Shown here: one piece after another, positions 8,736 to 17,652 of the stretch | Layout: every line of letters starts with the position of its first letter | Position numbering within the stretch: the first letter of the stretch is position 1 | NCBI GenBank assembly: GCA_017398425.1 | Contig: JAFQFZ010000064.1 | Location: 1-64,000, forward strand | DNA length: 64,000 nt | Origin: Clostridia bacterium | Lineage (GTDB): Bacteria; Bacillota; Clostridia; Oscillospirales; Acutalibacteraceae | Reading direction: 5' to 3' | Program-made: the position numbers and the translations under genes | Notes under the pieces: generated by a model | Told to the model about the DNA's origin: nothing | The model's database searches: none | The model's input: only the letters and a program-made list of their open reading frames with translations

Positions 8736-9448
8736 CCTCCCCCTTCGGCATGCGGCGCTGTGTAAGAAAGCACGCCGCACAGCAACGTGAAACTCAGCTT
8801 CCTGCGATAGGACGGGTCTTTTAAGTGTTGCAGTTCTTGCGTGTTGGAAAGGAAACCGCACTCCACCAGCACCGTCGGACGGGTGGTTTTGTAGAGCAGA
8901 TAAATCGTCTTGTCACCCTGCTTGACCGCGCGTTCGTTGTCCGGTTGCAGATAGGCAACAATGGAGGAGCGCACCGCTTCCGCCAGCCGCTTGGAAAGCG
9001 GATTGTTCGGCGAATAGAACACCTGCGCCCCATGATACTTCGCAACACCGAACATATTTTGATGGATTGCGACAATCAGATCCGCCTTCTCATACTGCTC
9101 CAGGCGCGTCCTCATATCCTGTCGTTTTCGTTCACGGACGGAGAGCGTTTCGTCCTCGCAGAGAGCGTTGTCGGTCGTGCGCGTGAGCGCCACGTCGTAG
9201 CCGCACAGACGGAGCCAGTCGGCAAGATCGAGGGCGATTTGCAGGTTCAGATCCTTTTCGAGCGTGCCGTCGGGCGCGACTGCACCGCCGTCAAACCCGC
9301 CGTGTCCCGCGTCCAACAGCACCGTTGTGCGCTTCAAGGTGGGAACCGCGCCAGTCACATGATCGCGCAATCCGCACACGACAGCCAGCGTCACCGCCGC
9401 GCACACCAGAACGATACTTCCTGTGATCCATCGTTGTCGACTTCCCAT
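8732..9448 (-). CDS. cwlD: N-acetylmuramoyl-L-alanine amidase CwlD
   Basis: Zinc amidase (Amidase_3) that removes stem peptides from muramic acid as the first step of muramic-delta-lactam formation in spore cortex. An N-terminal membrane anchor (about residues 8-28) precedes the catalytic domain. The zinc ligand motif LDAGHGGFDGG, the second ligand Glu region, IHQNMF and the C-terminal VECGFLSN are all present. At 238 residues it has the usual CwlD length. GAGGTGGT precedes the ATG. It is translationally coupled to bofA by an ATGA overlap. Confidence 0.92.
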   Translation of the reverse strand: MGSRQRWITGSIVLVCAAVTLAVVCGLRDHVTGAVPTLKRTTVLLDAGHGGFDGGAVAPDGTLEKDLNLQIALDLADWLRLCGYDVALTRTTDNALCEDETLSVRERKRQDMRTRLEQYEKADLIVAIHQNMFGVAKYHGAQVFYSPNNPLSKRLAEAVRSSIVAYLQPDNERAVKQGDKTIYLLYKTTRPTVLVECGFLSNTQELQHLKDPSYRRKLSFTLLCGVLSYTAPHAEGGG

Positions 9449-9503
9449 GGCACCACCTCACTTCAGGGCAATATATGACCGCGGGAAGGAAAATAGAACG
9501 ACG

Positions 9504-9538
9504 CAAAAAAGCGGCTGTCCGAACGGACAGCCGCTTTT
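9504..9538 (-). terminator. Terminator of the yfmF-yfmH-lgt-folD unit
   Basis: AAGCGGCTGTCC and GGACAGCCGCTT form a 12-bp stem. On the minus strand it is followed by TTTTTT, just downstream of folD. Confidence 0.85.
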
Positions 9539-9551
9539 GGTTCCCATATCG

Positions 9552-10406
9552 TCAAATCAGACCGTTTTGCATCTTTGCCGCCATCAGCGTGTTTTTCATC
9601 AACATCGCGATGGTCATCGGACCGACGCCGCCCGGCACGGGCGTGATGTAGCCGGCGATCGGCTCGACCGCCGCGTAATCAACGTCGCCGCACAGCTTGC
9701 CGTTTTCGTCGCGGTTCATGCCGACGTCGATGACCGCCGCACCCGGTTTGACCATGTCGGCGGTGACGAACTTCGCTCTGCCGACCGCCGCGACAAGGAC
9801 ATCTGCCTCGCGGCACACCGCCGCCAGGTCCTGCGTTCTCGAGTGGCACACGGTGACGGTGCCGTTTTCGTGCAGAAGAAGCATCGCCATCGGTTTGCCG
9901 ACGATGTTACTGCGACCGATGACCACACAGCGCTTGCCTTCGATCGTCACGTCCGCGCGATGGAGAAGCTCCATCACGCCCGCCGGGGTGCAGGGCAGGA
10001 AATGATAATCACCGATCATGATATTGCCGACATTTTGCGCATGGAACGCGTCGACATCCTTGCTCGGAGAGATCGCTTCGATGACATCCTTGTCGGAGAG
10101 TCCCTTCGGGAGCGGCAACTGGCAAAGAATGCCGTTGATGTCGGAGCGACCGTTGAGTTCCTCGACGAGCGCCAAAAGTTCTTCCTGCGTCGTGTCGGCG
10201 GGGAGGGCAAATTCTTCGGAATGCATACCCACTTCGGCGCACGCCTTTTTCTTGTTGTTGACATAGACGCGCGAGGCGGGGTCGTCTCCGACGATGATGA
10301 CCGCCAGTCCCGGGGTCACGCCTTTTGCTTTGAGTTCTTCCACTTCGGCGGCCACTTCCGCGCGCACCGCCGCGCTGACGGCTTTGCCGTCAATGATCTT
10401 TGCCAT
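9552..10406 (-). CDS. folD: Bifunctional methylenetetrahydrofolate dehydrogenase/cyclohydrolase FolD
   Basis: Cytosolic enzyme interconverting 5,10-methylene-, methenyl- and 10-formyl-tetrahydrofolate. Motifs include [13 protein letters not shown] (catalytic Lys region), [38 protein letters not shown] (NADP-binding loop) and the C-terminal [15 protein letters not shown]. The length of 284 is typical. The ATG at 10406 follows GGAGG by 9 bases, both lying within the end of lgt, so the genes overlap by 17 bases and are probably coupled. Confidence 0.97.
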   Translation of the reverse strand: MAKIIDGKAVSAAVRAEVAAEVEELKAKGVTPGLAVIIVGDDPASRVYVNNKKKACAEVGMHSEEFALPADTTQEELLALVEELNGRSDINGILCQLPLPKGLSDKDVIEAISPSKDVDAFHAQNVGNIMIGDYHFLPCTPAGVMELLHRADVTIEGKRCVVIGRSNIVGKPMAMLLLHENGTVTVCHSRTQDLAAVCREADVLVAAVGRAKFVTADMVKPGAAVIDVGMNRDENGKLCGDVDYAAVEPIAGYITPVPGGVGPMTIAMLMKNTLMAAKMQNGLI

Positions 10407-11391
10407 GTTCGTCATCCTCCTCGGTTGTTTCTTCGGAAATCGTTTCTTCGGTTGAGATCTCTTCCACCGTTTCCTCTTGCAGGGTGATGGTGGGTTTCGC
10501 TTCTTCAGGAGCAACCTCTTCGCTCTCTGCCGCGGTGACGAACGCGACGCGCGTCAGTCCCGCTTTCTTGGCACGGCGGAACATAAAGAACAAGAACACC
10601 GCGCCGCCCACGATCGCGAGGAGCGACACCGCCTGCGACACACGGATCGGCGTGCCGGGAATGAACAGACTGTCGGTGCGCAATCCCTCAACAAACGAGC
10701 GCTCCACGCCGTACCAGATCAGGTAGGCACCAAAGAGCTGACCGTGGAAATAATAGAACTTTTTGAACATCACGTGGAGCAACAGCGCACCGAGCAAGCA
10801 CCACAGCGATTCATACAAAAAGGTTGGATGTACGGGCATACCGTGAACCGGCTCACCCACGATTTGATTACCGACCATACCCCACGGCAGATCGGTGTTG
10901 ATGCCGTAGGCTTCCTGGTTGAAGAAGTTGCCCCAGCGACCGATGCCCTGCCCGATCGCGAAGCCGACGACCGCCAGATCAAACAGCGCGAAGGTGTTCA
11001 CCTTGCGCCAGCGGCACATCAACGCGCCCATCAAGAACGCCGCGATGATGCCGCCGTAAATGGCAAGGCCGCCGTCCCAGATGGCGAAGATCTTTTCGGG
11101 ATGCGCGAGATAATCCGCCACATGATCCGAGAAAAACACATAGTACAGTCGGGCGCACAGCACCGCCACCACGGCGGTGACCAGCACCACATCGAGCATG
11201 CGGTCGCGGTTGATGCCGACTTTCGGCGCTTGGCGGAACGCATAGATCAGCGCGAGCGCAAAGCCCATCGCGATCAAAAAGCCGTACCACCGAATGTTGA
11301 CGGTCATTCCGAACAGCGGAAATTCCACCAGCGTCTCGGACAACGGGATCCGATCGATCCCGAGTCCCGGGAATGCCACGTAATTGTCCAT
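10390..11391 (-). CDS. lgt: Prolipoprotein diacylglyceryl transferase Lgt with acidic C-terminal tail
   Basis: Integral membrane enzyme that attaches diacylglycerol to the lipobox Cys of prolipoproteins. The signature [13 protein letters not shown] and the [11 protein letters not shown] start are intact, with about seven membrane segments. The 333 residues exceed the usual 260-290 because of a C-terminal extension of about 60 residues rich in Glu and Thr ([16 protein letters not shown]). This tail overlaps folD and may be a linker or simply low-complexity drift. GGAGG lies 9 bases before the ATG. The gene follows yfmH by one base. Confidence 0.95.
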   Translation of the reverse strand: MDNYVAFPGLGIDRIPLSETLVEFPLFGMTVNIRWYGFLIAMGFALALIYAFRQAPKVGINRDRMLDVVLVTAVVAVLCARLYYVFFSDHVADYLAHPEKIFAIWDGGLAIYGGIIAAFLMGALMCRWRKVNTFALFDLAVVGFAIGQGIGRWGNFFNQEAYGINTDLPWGMVGNQIVGEPVHGMPVHPTFLYESLWCLLGALLLHVMFKKFYYFHGQLFGAYLIWYGVERSFVEGLRTDSLFIPGTPIRVSQAVSLLAIVGGAVFLFFMFRRAKKAGLTRVAFVTAAESEEVAPEEAKPTITLQEETVEEISTEETISEETTEEDDEHGKDH

Positions 11392-11392
11392 A

Positions 11393-12667
11393 TCACACGT
11401 CCTCCTTTGCTTTGACGACCGACAGCGTCTCGTGCGCGGGGATCATCCACTCGCGCAGTATGCGGTCGACATCCTCCGCTGTCAATGCGGCGATCGCCTC
11501 GCTTTGCGCGAAGGGTGCGCGCTCATGGAAGTGATCGTCCATCATGCACATGGCGGCGTTTTCCACGCTGTTGAAGCGGCGAAGCATCCGCCCGTAGAGC
11601 GAGGCGCGCAGTTCCTCAAAACGCTCGCGGTCGACCCCTTCGTTGCGAAGGCGGGTCAATTCCTCATCGATGCGCTGTTGCACCTGCTTCGGATCGGCGC
11701 TTTCGCCGCCGAGCAGGAACATCGCAAAACTGCGTCCTTCAAAGAACTCCCCGCCGAAGCTGTCGTTGATCAGACCGTCGCGCATCAGTGCCGCATAGAG
11801 CGGGGCGCTCGGGGCAGTGAGCAGATCGACGATCAGCTCGCACGCCGCCATCTCGCGGTCGGAAAGATACCGTCCCTTGACGGGGCATTTGCAGCCGAGA
11901 TAAAAGAGCGGTGCCGCCACGGGCATCGTTTCCTCAACGAAGGGAGCGGATACCTCGTCGGGTTCTTCGGGGAGTGCCATGTCGAGCGAAAGATCCTTTG
12001 CGGGGATCAACACGCGGTCGGCAACCTCGCAGACCGTCTCGACATCCACGTTACCGCACACGCACAGCACCATGTTGTGCAGGTTATAGAACGTGTAGTA
12101 GCAATCGTAGAGCAGTTCGGGCGTGATGTGGGAGATCGATTCCACCGTGCCGGCAATGTCCACGCGCACGGGATGCTTTTGATACATGGTGCGAAGCAGG
12201 TTGAACAGCACGCGGCGGTCGGGCGAATCGTCGCACATGCGGATCTCCTGACCGATGATGCCCTGCTCCTTTTGCACCGTTTGCTCGGTAAAATACGGTT
12301 TTTGCACAAAGTCGAGCAAGATCTCAAGCGACGCCGCAAAATTGTCCGAGCAACCGAACAGATACGCCGTCACATCAAAACTCGTAAACGCATTGGCGGA
12401 AGCACCCGTTTCGGCATACCGCGCGAACGCGTCGCAATCCTCGTTTTCAAACAGCTTGTGTTCGAGATAATGGGCGATACCTTCGGGCACTTCAATGTGC
12501 CGTCCGTCTCGAACGAAAGCGGTGTCCACCGAGCCGTAGCGCGTGCCGAACATCGCATAGGACGAGCGGTAGCCCTCTTTGGGATAGACGTAGATGGTCA
12601 GTCCCGACGGGTGGTCGATGCGGTGCACCTGCTCGCCCGTCACCAGGGTATAGGACGCTGTCGTCAT
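11393..12667 (-). CDS. yfmH: M16 zinc peptidase, YfmH family
   Basis: Inverzincin-type peptidase of 424 residues. The zinc motif HYLEHKLFE is intact near residue 65, followed by the second Glu about 75 residues on. In Bacillus subtilis YfmH and YfmF are needed for 5-aminopentanolyl modification of elongation factor P, which is inferred here from family membership. It pairs with yfmF, overlapping its stop as ATGA. This subunit holds the active site; the partner does not. Confidence 0.85.
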   Translation of the reverse strand: MTTASYTLVTGEQVHRIDHPSGLTIYVYPKEGYRSSYAMFGTRYGSVDTAFVRDGRHIEVPEGIAHYLEHKLFENEDCDAFARYAETGASANAFTSFDVTAYLFGCSDNFAASLEILLDFVQKPYFTEQTVQKEQGIIGQEIRMCDDSPDRRVLFNLLRTMYQKHPVRVDIAGTVESISHITPELLYDCYYTFYNLHNMVLCVCGNVDVETVCEVADRVLIPAKDLSLDMALPEEPDEVSAPFVEETMPVAAPLFYLGCKCPVKGRYLSDREMAACELIVDLLTAPSAPLYAALMRDGLINDSFGGEFFEGRSFAMFLLGGESADPKQVQQRIDEELTRLRNEGVDRERFEELRASLYGRMLRRFNSVENAAMCMMDDHFHERAPFAQSEAIAALTAEDVDRILREWMIPAHETLSVVKAKEDV

Positions 12668-13938
12668 ACCGTCGCCTCCTTTTCCTCAGGTGTCAGGGTG
12701 AAGACCGTGTCGAGGGCAAGCGTCTTCGCCGCCTCGATGACTTGCTCACGCGTCACCGCGCGCACGCCGTCGGCTACCTCGCTCGGCGAGCGCATCTCCG
12801 AGGGGCCTTGCGCGCCGTACCACGATGCCGTTTGCGACGCGGAATCCTCCGCCGCCATCAAGGAATCCAGCACGCTCAGACGCGCGTGTTCCAGGTCTTT
12901 GTCGTCAAATTCGCCGTTTTGGAGGATCGAGAGCTGATGCAGGATCTCCTCTTCAGCCTTTTGGAGCGATGCTTCTTCAACACCGCTGTCCACCAGCACG
13001 ACACCCTTTTGGCGGTCGTAGCGCGCCGCACAATAGTAGCACAAGCTGTGCTTTTCGCGCACGTTCATAAACAACAGCGAATGGGGCGTGCCGCCGTAGA
13101 GGGCGACCGCCAAACGCATGGCATCGCACAGCGGATGCGCGCCGAACACATCGGTGCGCAGTCCGAGCACCAGTTGGCACTGGTTGACGTCCATTTGCTC
13201 GTTTTCACGCGCGACGGTCGCTTTGACGGGAGCGGATACCACCGCCGGGAGCAACGCCGCCTTGCGGTCTGCCAAGCGCGCGATGAACGCGTCCATCACC
13301 GCTTGTCCGTTGCCGCCGCCCTGATAGATGACGCGCATCGGAGCGGTCGCGAGCACCTCGCGCCACGCGGCGGTCAGCTCCTCGGGAGTGACAGCTTCGA
13401 CCTGCTCCTTTTCGCCGTATTTCGACACGGCATAGGGTTCGCCCTTGCAGAGGACCTCCTTGCAACGCCCCATCGCGTAGCGGCGCTTTTCGTTGATGCG
13501 CGCGGCGATGCTTTCAAGCGTGCAACGGCGCTCTTCTTCGACATCCGCTCGGCGGAACACGCCGTTTTCGAGCGGCGGATCAAAGAGTGCTTCCAAAAGA
13601 AGCGACGCACAATCGGCGGCAATGGCTTCGCCGTTCAGCGCAAAGCGATCGTCCACACAGGACATCGACAGCGTCAGGATCTGCGTCTCGCCCGCCGACG
13701 ACACATAGCCGTCAATCGACGCGCCGTACAGTCGATCGAGCGCGCGGTGAAAATCGGTCGTTTCGGCGTAGCGGCGGCAACCGCGACGCAGAAGATACGG
13801 CAACATCGCATAGGTTCCTGCCGTCGCTTCGGACAGCGGCACATACAGATTGACGGTGATGCGTGCCGTCGTGAAACGGTCATCGGCGATCGTCAAAAAG
13901 GACACGCCGTCGACCGGTGTATGCAACATCGGAGTCAT
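12664..13938 (-). CDS. yfmF: Non-catalytic M16 peptidase-like protein, YfmF family
   Basis: M16-fold protein of 424 residues that pairs with YfmH. The position corresponding to the HxxEH zinc motif lacks it (the region around AMLPYLLRRGCRRYAET), so this half is expected to be structural. The conserved R/Y pair typical of processing-peptidase partners may lie in VALYGGTPHSLLFMNVREKHSLCYY. The start at 13938 follows GGGGAGG; the reading frame is open for another 1.1 kb upstream but is antisense to the next gene there. Confidence 0.85.
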   Translation of the reverse strand: MTPMLHTPVDGVSFLTIADDRFTTARITVNLYVPLSEATAGTYAMLPYLLRRGCRRYAETTDFHRALDRLYGASIDGYVSSAGETQILTLSMSCVDDRFALNGEAIAADCASLLLEALFDPPLENGVFRRADVEEERRCTLESIAARINEKRRYAMGRCKEVLCKGEPYAVSKYGEKEQVEAVTPEELTAAWREVLATAPMRVIYQGGGNGQAVMDAFIARLADRKAALLPAVVSAPVKATVARENEQMDVNQCQLVLGLRTDVFGAHPLCDAMRLAVALYGGTPHSLLFMNVREKHSLCYYCAARYDRQKGVVLVDSGVEEASLQKAEEEILHQLSILQNGEFDDKDLEHARLSVLDSLMAAEDSASQTASWYGAQGPSEMRSPSEVADGVRAVTREQVIEAAKTLALDTVFTLTPEEKEATV

Positions 13939-14037
13939 ACGATTCCTCCCCGGATATACAGAATTATCTATAGTATACCATAAACTTTTCGGAAAAGAAA
14001 CGGTCTTTTTATATTTTTCGAAAATGCGCTCTTCCCC

Positions 14038-14066
14038 TTGCTTTTTCGACGTGGATTCGCTATAAT
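14038..14066 (+). promoter_or_regulatory. Promoter for the isomerase-like gene
   Basis: TTGCTT (14038-14043), 17-base spacer, TATAAT (14061-14066). It faces away from yfmF in the intergenic gap. Confidence 0.7.
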
Positions 14067-14118
14067 GAGCGTAAGAACGCGCACACTTACGCGCGCCACG
14101 AAAGGATGGATTTTCGTT

Positions 14119-14946
14119 ATGATGACTATCGGCACCTGCGTCACATTTGACTCGTTGCCCCTCGCCCCGAAATTCAAGAACCTGGCGGAGCTCGGCTTGC
14201 ACCATTGCCAATTGATGAGCTGGGATCAGTCGCAACGCACCGACGAGCGCGTGCAAGAAGTGCTCGACGCCTGCAAAGAATACGACGTGACCATCACCGC
14301 GCTGTGGTGCGGCTGGGAAGGTCCTGTGGAATGGAACTTCTACGGCGGTCAGGAGACGCTCGGTCTCGTGCCCGAGGCGTATCGCTATGCGCGTGTCCTC
14401 AACCTCAAGCAGGGTGCGGATTTTGCCAAGAAGATCGGCGTGACCGACATTGTCACCCACATGGGCTATGTCCCCTCCAATCCCTACGACAGCCGTTATC
14501 CCGGTTTTGTTGCGGCGGTGACGAACATCGCCGCGTACCTCAAGCAGAACGATCAATACCTGCTGTTTGAGACCGGTCAGGAGACCCCCGTCACGTTGCT
14601 CCGTCTGTTCGAGGACGTGGGTCTTGATAACCTCGGTGTCAACCTCGACCCCGCCAACCTCATCCTCTACGGCATGGGCAACCCCGTCGACGCGCTCGAC
14701 GTGTTCGGCAAGTATGTCCGCGGCGTGCACGGCAAGGACGGCAAGTATCCGACCAGCGGTCGCGCCCTTGGCGAAGAGACCGCCATGGGCGAAGGTAAGG
14801 TCGATTTCCCGAAGCTGATCAAAGGGCTTTACGACCTCGGCTACGACGGTTGCATCACCATCGAGCGCGAGATCGAAGGCGACCAACAGGTCAAGGACGT
14901 CATCCTCGCCCGCGATATGCTCCAAAACATCATCGCGAATCTGTAA
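14119..14946 (+). CDS. Sugar phosphate isomerase/epimerase (xylose isomerase-like TIM barrel)
   Basis: TIM-barrel protein of 275 residues of the AP-endonuclease-2 / xylose isomerase-like family. Metal-binding segments are recognisable: VTHMGYVP, LLFETGQE, NLDPANLILYGMG, VHGKDG and ITIEREI. Such enzymes epimerise or isomerise sugars and cyclitols; the substrate is not evident from the neighbours. Two ATG codons in tandem (14119 and 14122) follow AAAGGATGG. It is a single-gene unit with its own promoter and terminator. Confidence 0.8.
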   Translation: MMTIGTCVTFDSLPLAPKFKNLAELGLHHCQLMSWDQSQRTDERVQEVLDACKEYDVTITALWCGWEGPVEWNFYGGQETLGLVPEAYRYARVLNLKQGADFAKKIGVTDIVTHMGYVPSNPYDSRYPGFVAAVTNIAAYLKQNDQYLLFETGQETPVTLLRLFEDVGLDNLGVNLDPANLILYGMGNPVDALDVFGKYVRGVHGKDGKYPTSGRALGEETAMGEGKVDFPKLIKGLYDLGYDGCITIEREIEGDQQVKDVILARDMLQNIIANL

Positions 14947-14956
14947 GTACATAACG

Positions 14957-14996
14957 AACCCGCCCGTCATCCGTAGGGATGACGGGCGGGTTTTTT
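14957..14996 (+). terminator. Terminator after the isomerase-like gene
   Basis: AACCCGCCCGTCATCC and GGATGACGGGCGGGTT form a 16-bp stem followed by TTTTTT. Confidence 0.92.
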
Positions 14997-14998
14997 CG

Positions 14999-15078
14999 CG
15001 CTCCGCGCGGCTCTCCCTCAGTCCTCGCTTAATCGCTCGGACAGCTCCCTCGTCAGAGGGAGCCAAGGCTCGCCGCGG
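14999..15078. repeat. Intergenic hairpin repeat, second copy type
   Basis: The stretch contains GCTCCCTC-gtca-GAGGGAGC at 15044-15063 inside looser outer arms rich in CCGCG/CGCGG. It lies between a terminator and the spo0A stop. Its design matches the elements at 1-240 and 27551-27659, although the sequences differ. Confidence 0.45.
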
Positions 15079-15100
15079 TTTTATTGCGTGTTCAAAATCG

Positions 15101-15871
15101 TCACGAGATTTTCAGCTGCAGGCGGAATTTATCGGAGATCATGGCGATGAATTCGCTGTTCGTGGGCTTGCCGCGTCCGTTATGGATCGTATATCCGAAG
15201 TAGGAATTGAGCACGTCCACGTCGCCGCGATCCCACGCGACCTCGATGGCGTGGCGGATCGCGCGTTCGACACGCGAGGAGGTGGTGCTGTGCTTTTTGG
15301 CAACAGCGGGATACAGACGCTTCGTCACGGCGTTGATGATGCTTTCGTCTTCGATCGCCATCAGGATGGCGTCGCGGAGGTATTGGTACCCCTTGATGTG
15401 CGCGGGGACACCGATCTGATGGATGATCTCCGTCACGCGGATCTCCAGTCCGCCGCCCGCATTCCCGCGTTCGAGACGCGTGATCTCGGCGGTTTTCTTC
15501 TTGCACATACTGAGGATGCGCTCGGTCATTGATTCCATATCAAAGGGTTTGAGGAAATAGTATTCCGCCCCTGCCTTCATCGTTTCGTATTCGAGGTCGG
15601 CATTGTCAAATCCCGACATGACCATGAAATGCGGTCGATCGGTCTTGCGGCGTTCCTTCACCTCGCGCATGACGCCGATGGCATCCAGCCGCGGCAGGAA
15701 CACGTCCATGATCACCACGTCGGGTGATTCGCGCAGGATCGTGTCGAGCAGTTGACGACCGTCCTTGGGAAGAAGCTGTACGCTGAGTCCCTTTTTGCTC
15801 ATCACCTGCGCACAGGGCTTGCCGAATTGTTCGCTGTTGTCTGCGAGTAACACTTTGATTTGCTTTTCCAT
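15101..15871 (-). CDS. spo0A: Sporulation master regulator Spo0A
   Basis: Response regulator that starts sporulation when phosphorylated. The receiver domain (residues 1-125) has the acidic pocket LLADNS, the phospho-acceptor Asp in VVIMDVFLP and Lys in YFLKPFD. The C-terminal Spo0A domain ends with the hallmark SRVERAIRHAIEVAW and NSYFGYTI followed by KPTNSEFIAMI. The start at 15871 follows GGAGGT. At 257 residues the length is normal. Its own promoter with an embedded palindrome lies upstream. Confidence 0.97.
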   Translation of the reverse strand: MEKQIKVLLADNSEQFGKPCAQVMSKKGLSVQLLPKDGRQLLDTILRESPDVVIMDVFLPRLDAIGVMREVKERRKTDRPHFMVMSGFDNADLEYETMKAGAEYYFLKPFDMESMTERILSMCKKKTAEITRLERGNAGGGLEIRVTEIIHQIGVPAHIKGYQYLRDAILMAIEDESIINAVTKRLYPAVAKKHSTTSSRVERAIRHAIEVAWDRGDVDVLNSYFGYTIHNGRGKPTNSEFIAMISDKFRLQLKIS

Positions 15872-15921
15872 TCCTTGATTACCTCCGCTGTGTTCTGTTA
15901 AAAATTGCTTTCCACACCTCG

Positions 15922-15950
15922 ATATTACCATTTATTGGTAATTTATGCAA
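15922..15950 (-). promoter_or_regulatory. spo0A promoter with a palindrome in the spacer
   Basis: On the minus strand TTGCAT (15950-15945) and TAATAT (15927-15922) are separated by 17 bases. The spacer carries most of a perfect 7-bp inverted repeat, ATTACCA-5-TGGTAAT at 15924-15942. A further TTACCA box lies just upstream (about 15956-15961). This is a good candidate operator; the protein is unknown. The rest of the gap to purC is AT-rich with no gene. Confidence 0.55.
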
Positions 15951-16163
15951 GCGTTTGGTAAAATCTTTTTGGATTTTCGGCGTTCTTTTTTTGCCCGAAG
16001 GTGGCTCGATTCCGAAGAATTTCGCACAATTTGGCGATTTACGGTCGAAAATGTAAAACCGTGCACAGACAGGATTCGGTGCACTTTCCCCCTTCTCCCC
16101 CGAAATCGTCGCCCTGCACAAAAACTTTTTTGCGTTTTACGCCATATTTTTTTAATTTGGGAA

Positions 16164-16192
16164 TTGTGCAGACAAAAAAAGTGTGTTAGAAT
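16164..16192 (+). promoter_or_regulatory. Promoter for purC
   Basis: TTGTGC (16164-16169), 17-base spacer, TAGAAT (16187-16192), 48 bases before the purC start. No purine riboswitch fold was recognised between them. Confidence 0.65.
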
Positions 16193-16239
16193 AGTACCGT
16201 TGATTTTCACCCATACTTTATATAAAGGGGAACGGATCT

Positions 16240-16929
16240 ATGAAAAAATTGTACGAAGGCAAAACCAAAGACGTTTACGAGCTGGACAACGGCAACGTGA
16301 TGCTGAAGTTTAAGGACGACTGCACCGGCAAAGACGGCGTGTTCGATCCCGGTGAGAACACCGTCGGTCTCACCATCGAAGGCATCGGCAAGGCGAACCT
16401 CGAGACCTCGATCCACTATTTCGAGCTCCTGAAGGCCGCGGGCATCAAGACCCACTACGTCGGCGCCGACATCGACAACGCGACGATGGAAGTGCTTCCG
16501 GCGACCGTGTTCGGTCACGGTCTGGAAGTCATCTGCCGTCTCGTGGCGACCGGCAGCTTCATCCGCCGCTACGGCGAATATATCGAAGACGGCACCGTCC
16601 TCGAGGGCGGCTACGTCGAGTGCACCTTCAAGAACGACGCGAAGGGCGATCCGCTCGTCACGGGCGAAGGTCTGGCGGCGCTGGGTGTCATGTCTCCCGC
16701 GATGTTTGAGAGCATGAAGGAGCAGACCCTCAAGATCACCAAGATCGTGGCGGACGACCTCAAGACGATGGGTCTGGATCTGTGGGACATCAAGTTTGAG
16801 TTCGGCTACAACAACGACGAGGTCATCCTCATCGACGAGATCGCTTCGGGCAACATGCGCGTCTACAAGGACGGCACCATCGTCGATCCCGTGGAGCTGA
16901 CCAAGATCATTCTTTCGAACTGCAAATAA
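16240..16929 (+). CDS. purC: Phosphoribosylaminoimidazole-succinocarboxamide synthase (SAICAR synthetase)
   Basis: Purine biosynthesis enzyme that joins CAIR and aspartate using ATP. The N-terminus ([12 protein letters not shown]) and the internal motifs [14 protein letters not shown] and the C-terminal [14 protein letters not shown] fit PurC. At 229 residues it is the compact bacterial form. AAAGGGGA precedes the ATG. It stands alone here, without other pur genes, between its own promoter and terminator. Confidence 0.95.
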   Translation: MKKLYEGKTKDVYELDNGNVMLKFKDDCTGKDGVFDPGENTVGLTIEGIGKANLETSIHYFELLKAAGIKTHYVGADIDNATMEVLPATVFGHGLEVICRLVATGSFIRRYGEYIEDGTVLEGGYVECTFKNDAKGDPLVTGEGLAALGVMSPAMFESMKEQTLKITKIVADDLKTMGLDLWDIKFEFGYNNDEVILIDEIASGNMRVYKDGTIVDPVELTKIILSNCK

Positions 16930-16939
16930 GTAGGTATAA

Positions 16940-16980
16940 GAAAACGGCAGAGGAACCATCCTCTGCCGTTTTTGTGTTTT
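16940..16980. terminator. Terminator after purC
   Basis: AACGGCAGAGGA and TCCTCTGCCGTT form a 12-bp stem with a T run on the plus strand. It may also serve the convergent lipoprotein gene. Confidence 0.85.
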
Positions 16981-16989
16981 GTTTGGAAT

Positions 16990-17313
16990 TCAGCGAATCC
17001 GCCGCATGGTCAGGGTGTTGCCGTTGTCGCGCGTCAGGGTCATGTTGTCGCCGTCGATCGTGAAGGTGGTAGGCATGGCTTCCCCATCGGAAATCAGGGT
17101 CAGGCAGTCGCCCTCGACGGTGTAATCCGACCAATATTCGCCGTTGTGGAGGCAGGTGCCGTCTTCAGTGAACGTGATCTCAAACGTACCGTCTCCCCAC
17201 GTTCCCCAAAGCGGTGAAGGTTCTGTGGGTTCTCCGTCGGCGCACGCGACCGTCAGCGTCAGCATCGCACACAGCATCAGCACCAAAGCGCCGATCTTCC
17301 ATCTCTGTTTCAC
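16990..17313 (-). CDS. Small lipoprotein of unknown function
   Basis: The 107-residue product begins with a lipoprotein signal peptide (KQRWKIGALVLMLCAML) ending in a lipobox-like LTVACA, so the mature protein would be attached to the outer face of the membrane by Cys25 or so. The rest is a small beta-rich domain with GTWGDGTFEITF and a repeated T/D pattern, similar in style to lipocalin-like or DUF5640-type domains. I cannot assign a function. It follows azlD by 15 bases and may share its transcript. Confidence 0.7.
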   Translation of the reverse strand: MKQRWKIGALVLMLCAMLTLTVACADGEPTEPSPLWGTWGDGTFEITFTEDGTCLHNGEYWSDYTVEGDCLTLISDGEAMPTTFTIDGDNMTLTRDNGNTLTMRRIR

Positions 17314-17328
17314 ACCATACTCCTCCTA

Positions 17329-17652
17329 TCACGCGATCCAGCCGAACCGGATCAGCTCCACAACAAATACCGTGGCCGTCGAAAACAGTGCCACCGGCAA
17401 CAACGAAAAATCCAAATAGGAAAACACGAGCGCCACCGCCACCGCCGCGATCGCCGACCACTCCGAAGCGGTCGCCGTGAATACCGCCGGCACCGTCATT
17501 GCGGACAAGACGGCAATGGGCATATATTCCAAAAAGGAGCACACAAAGCGATTGCGGATCGGGCGGCGAAGCACACCGAGCGGCAACGCGCGCGGCACAT
17601 AGGTCACGAGTGCCATCACGAAAATGACGGACAGATAATACCATGTATTCAC
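17329..17652 (-). CDS. azlD: AzlD-type branched-chain amino acid transporter subunit
   Basis: Small membrane protein of 107 residues with about four hydrophobic helices, matching the AzlD family, which pairs with AzlC to export branched-chain amino acids. The conserved TYVPRALPL is near the N-terminus. The start is GTG at 17652: AGGAGG precedes it by 7 bases and it overlaps the azlC stop as GTGA. Confidence 0.88.
   Translation of the reverse strand: MNTWYYLSVIFVMALVTYVPRALPLGVLRRPIRNRFVCSFLEYMPIAVLSAMTVPAVFTATASEWSAIAAVAVALVFSYLDFSLLPVALFSTATVFVVELIRFGWIA

Noticed and set aside
13939..15066. Extension of the yfmF frame upstream
   Set aside because: It is antisense to the isomerase-like gene; the good RBS and conserved start are at 13938.
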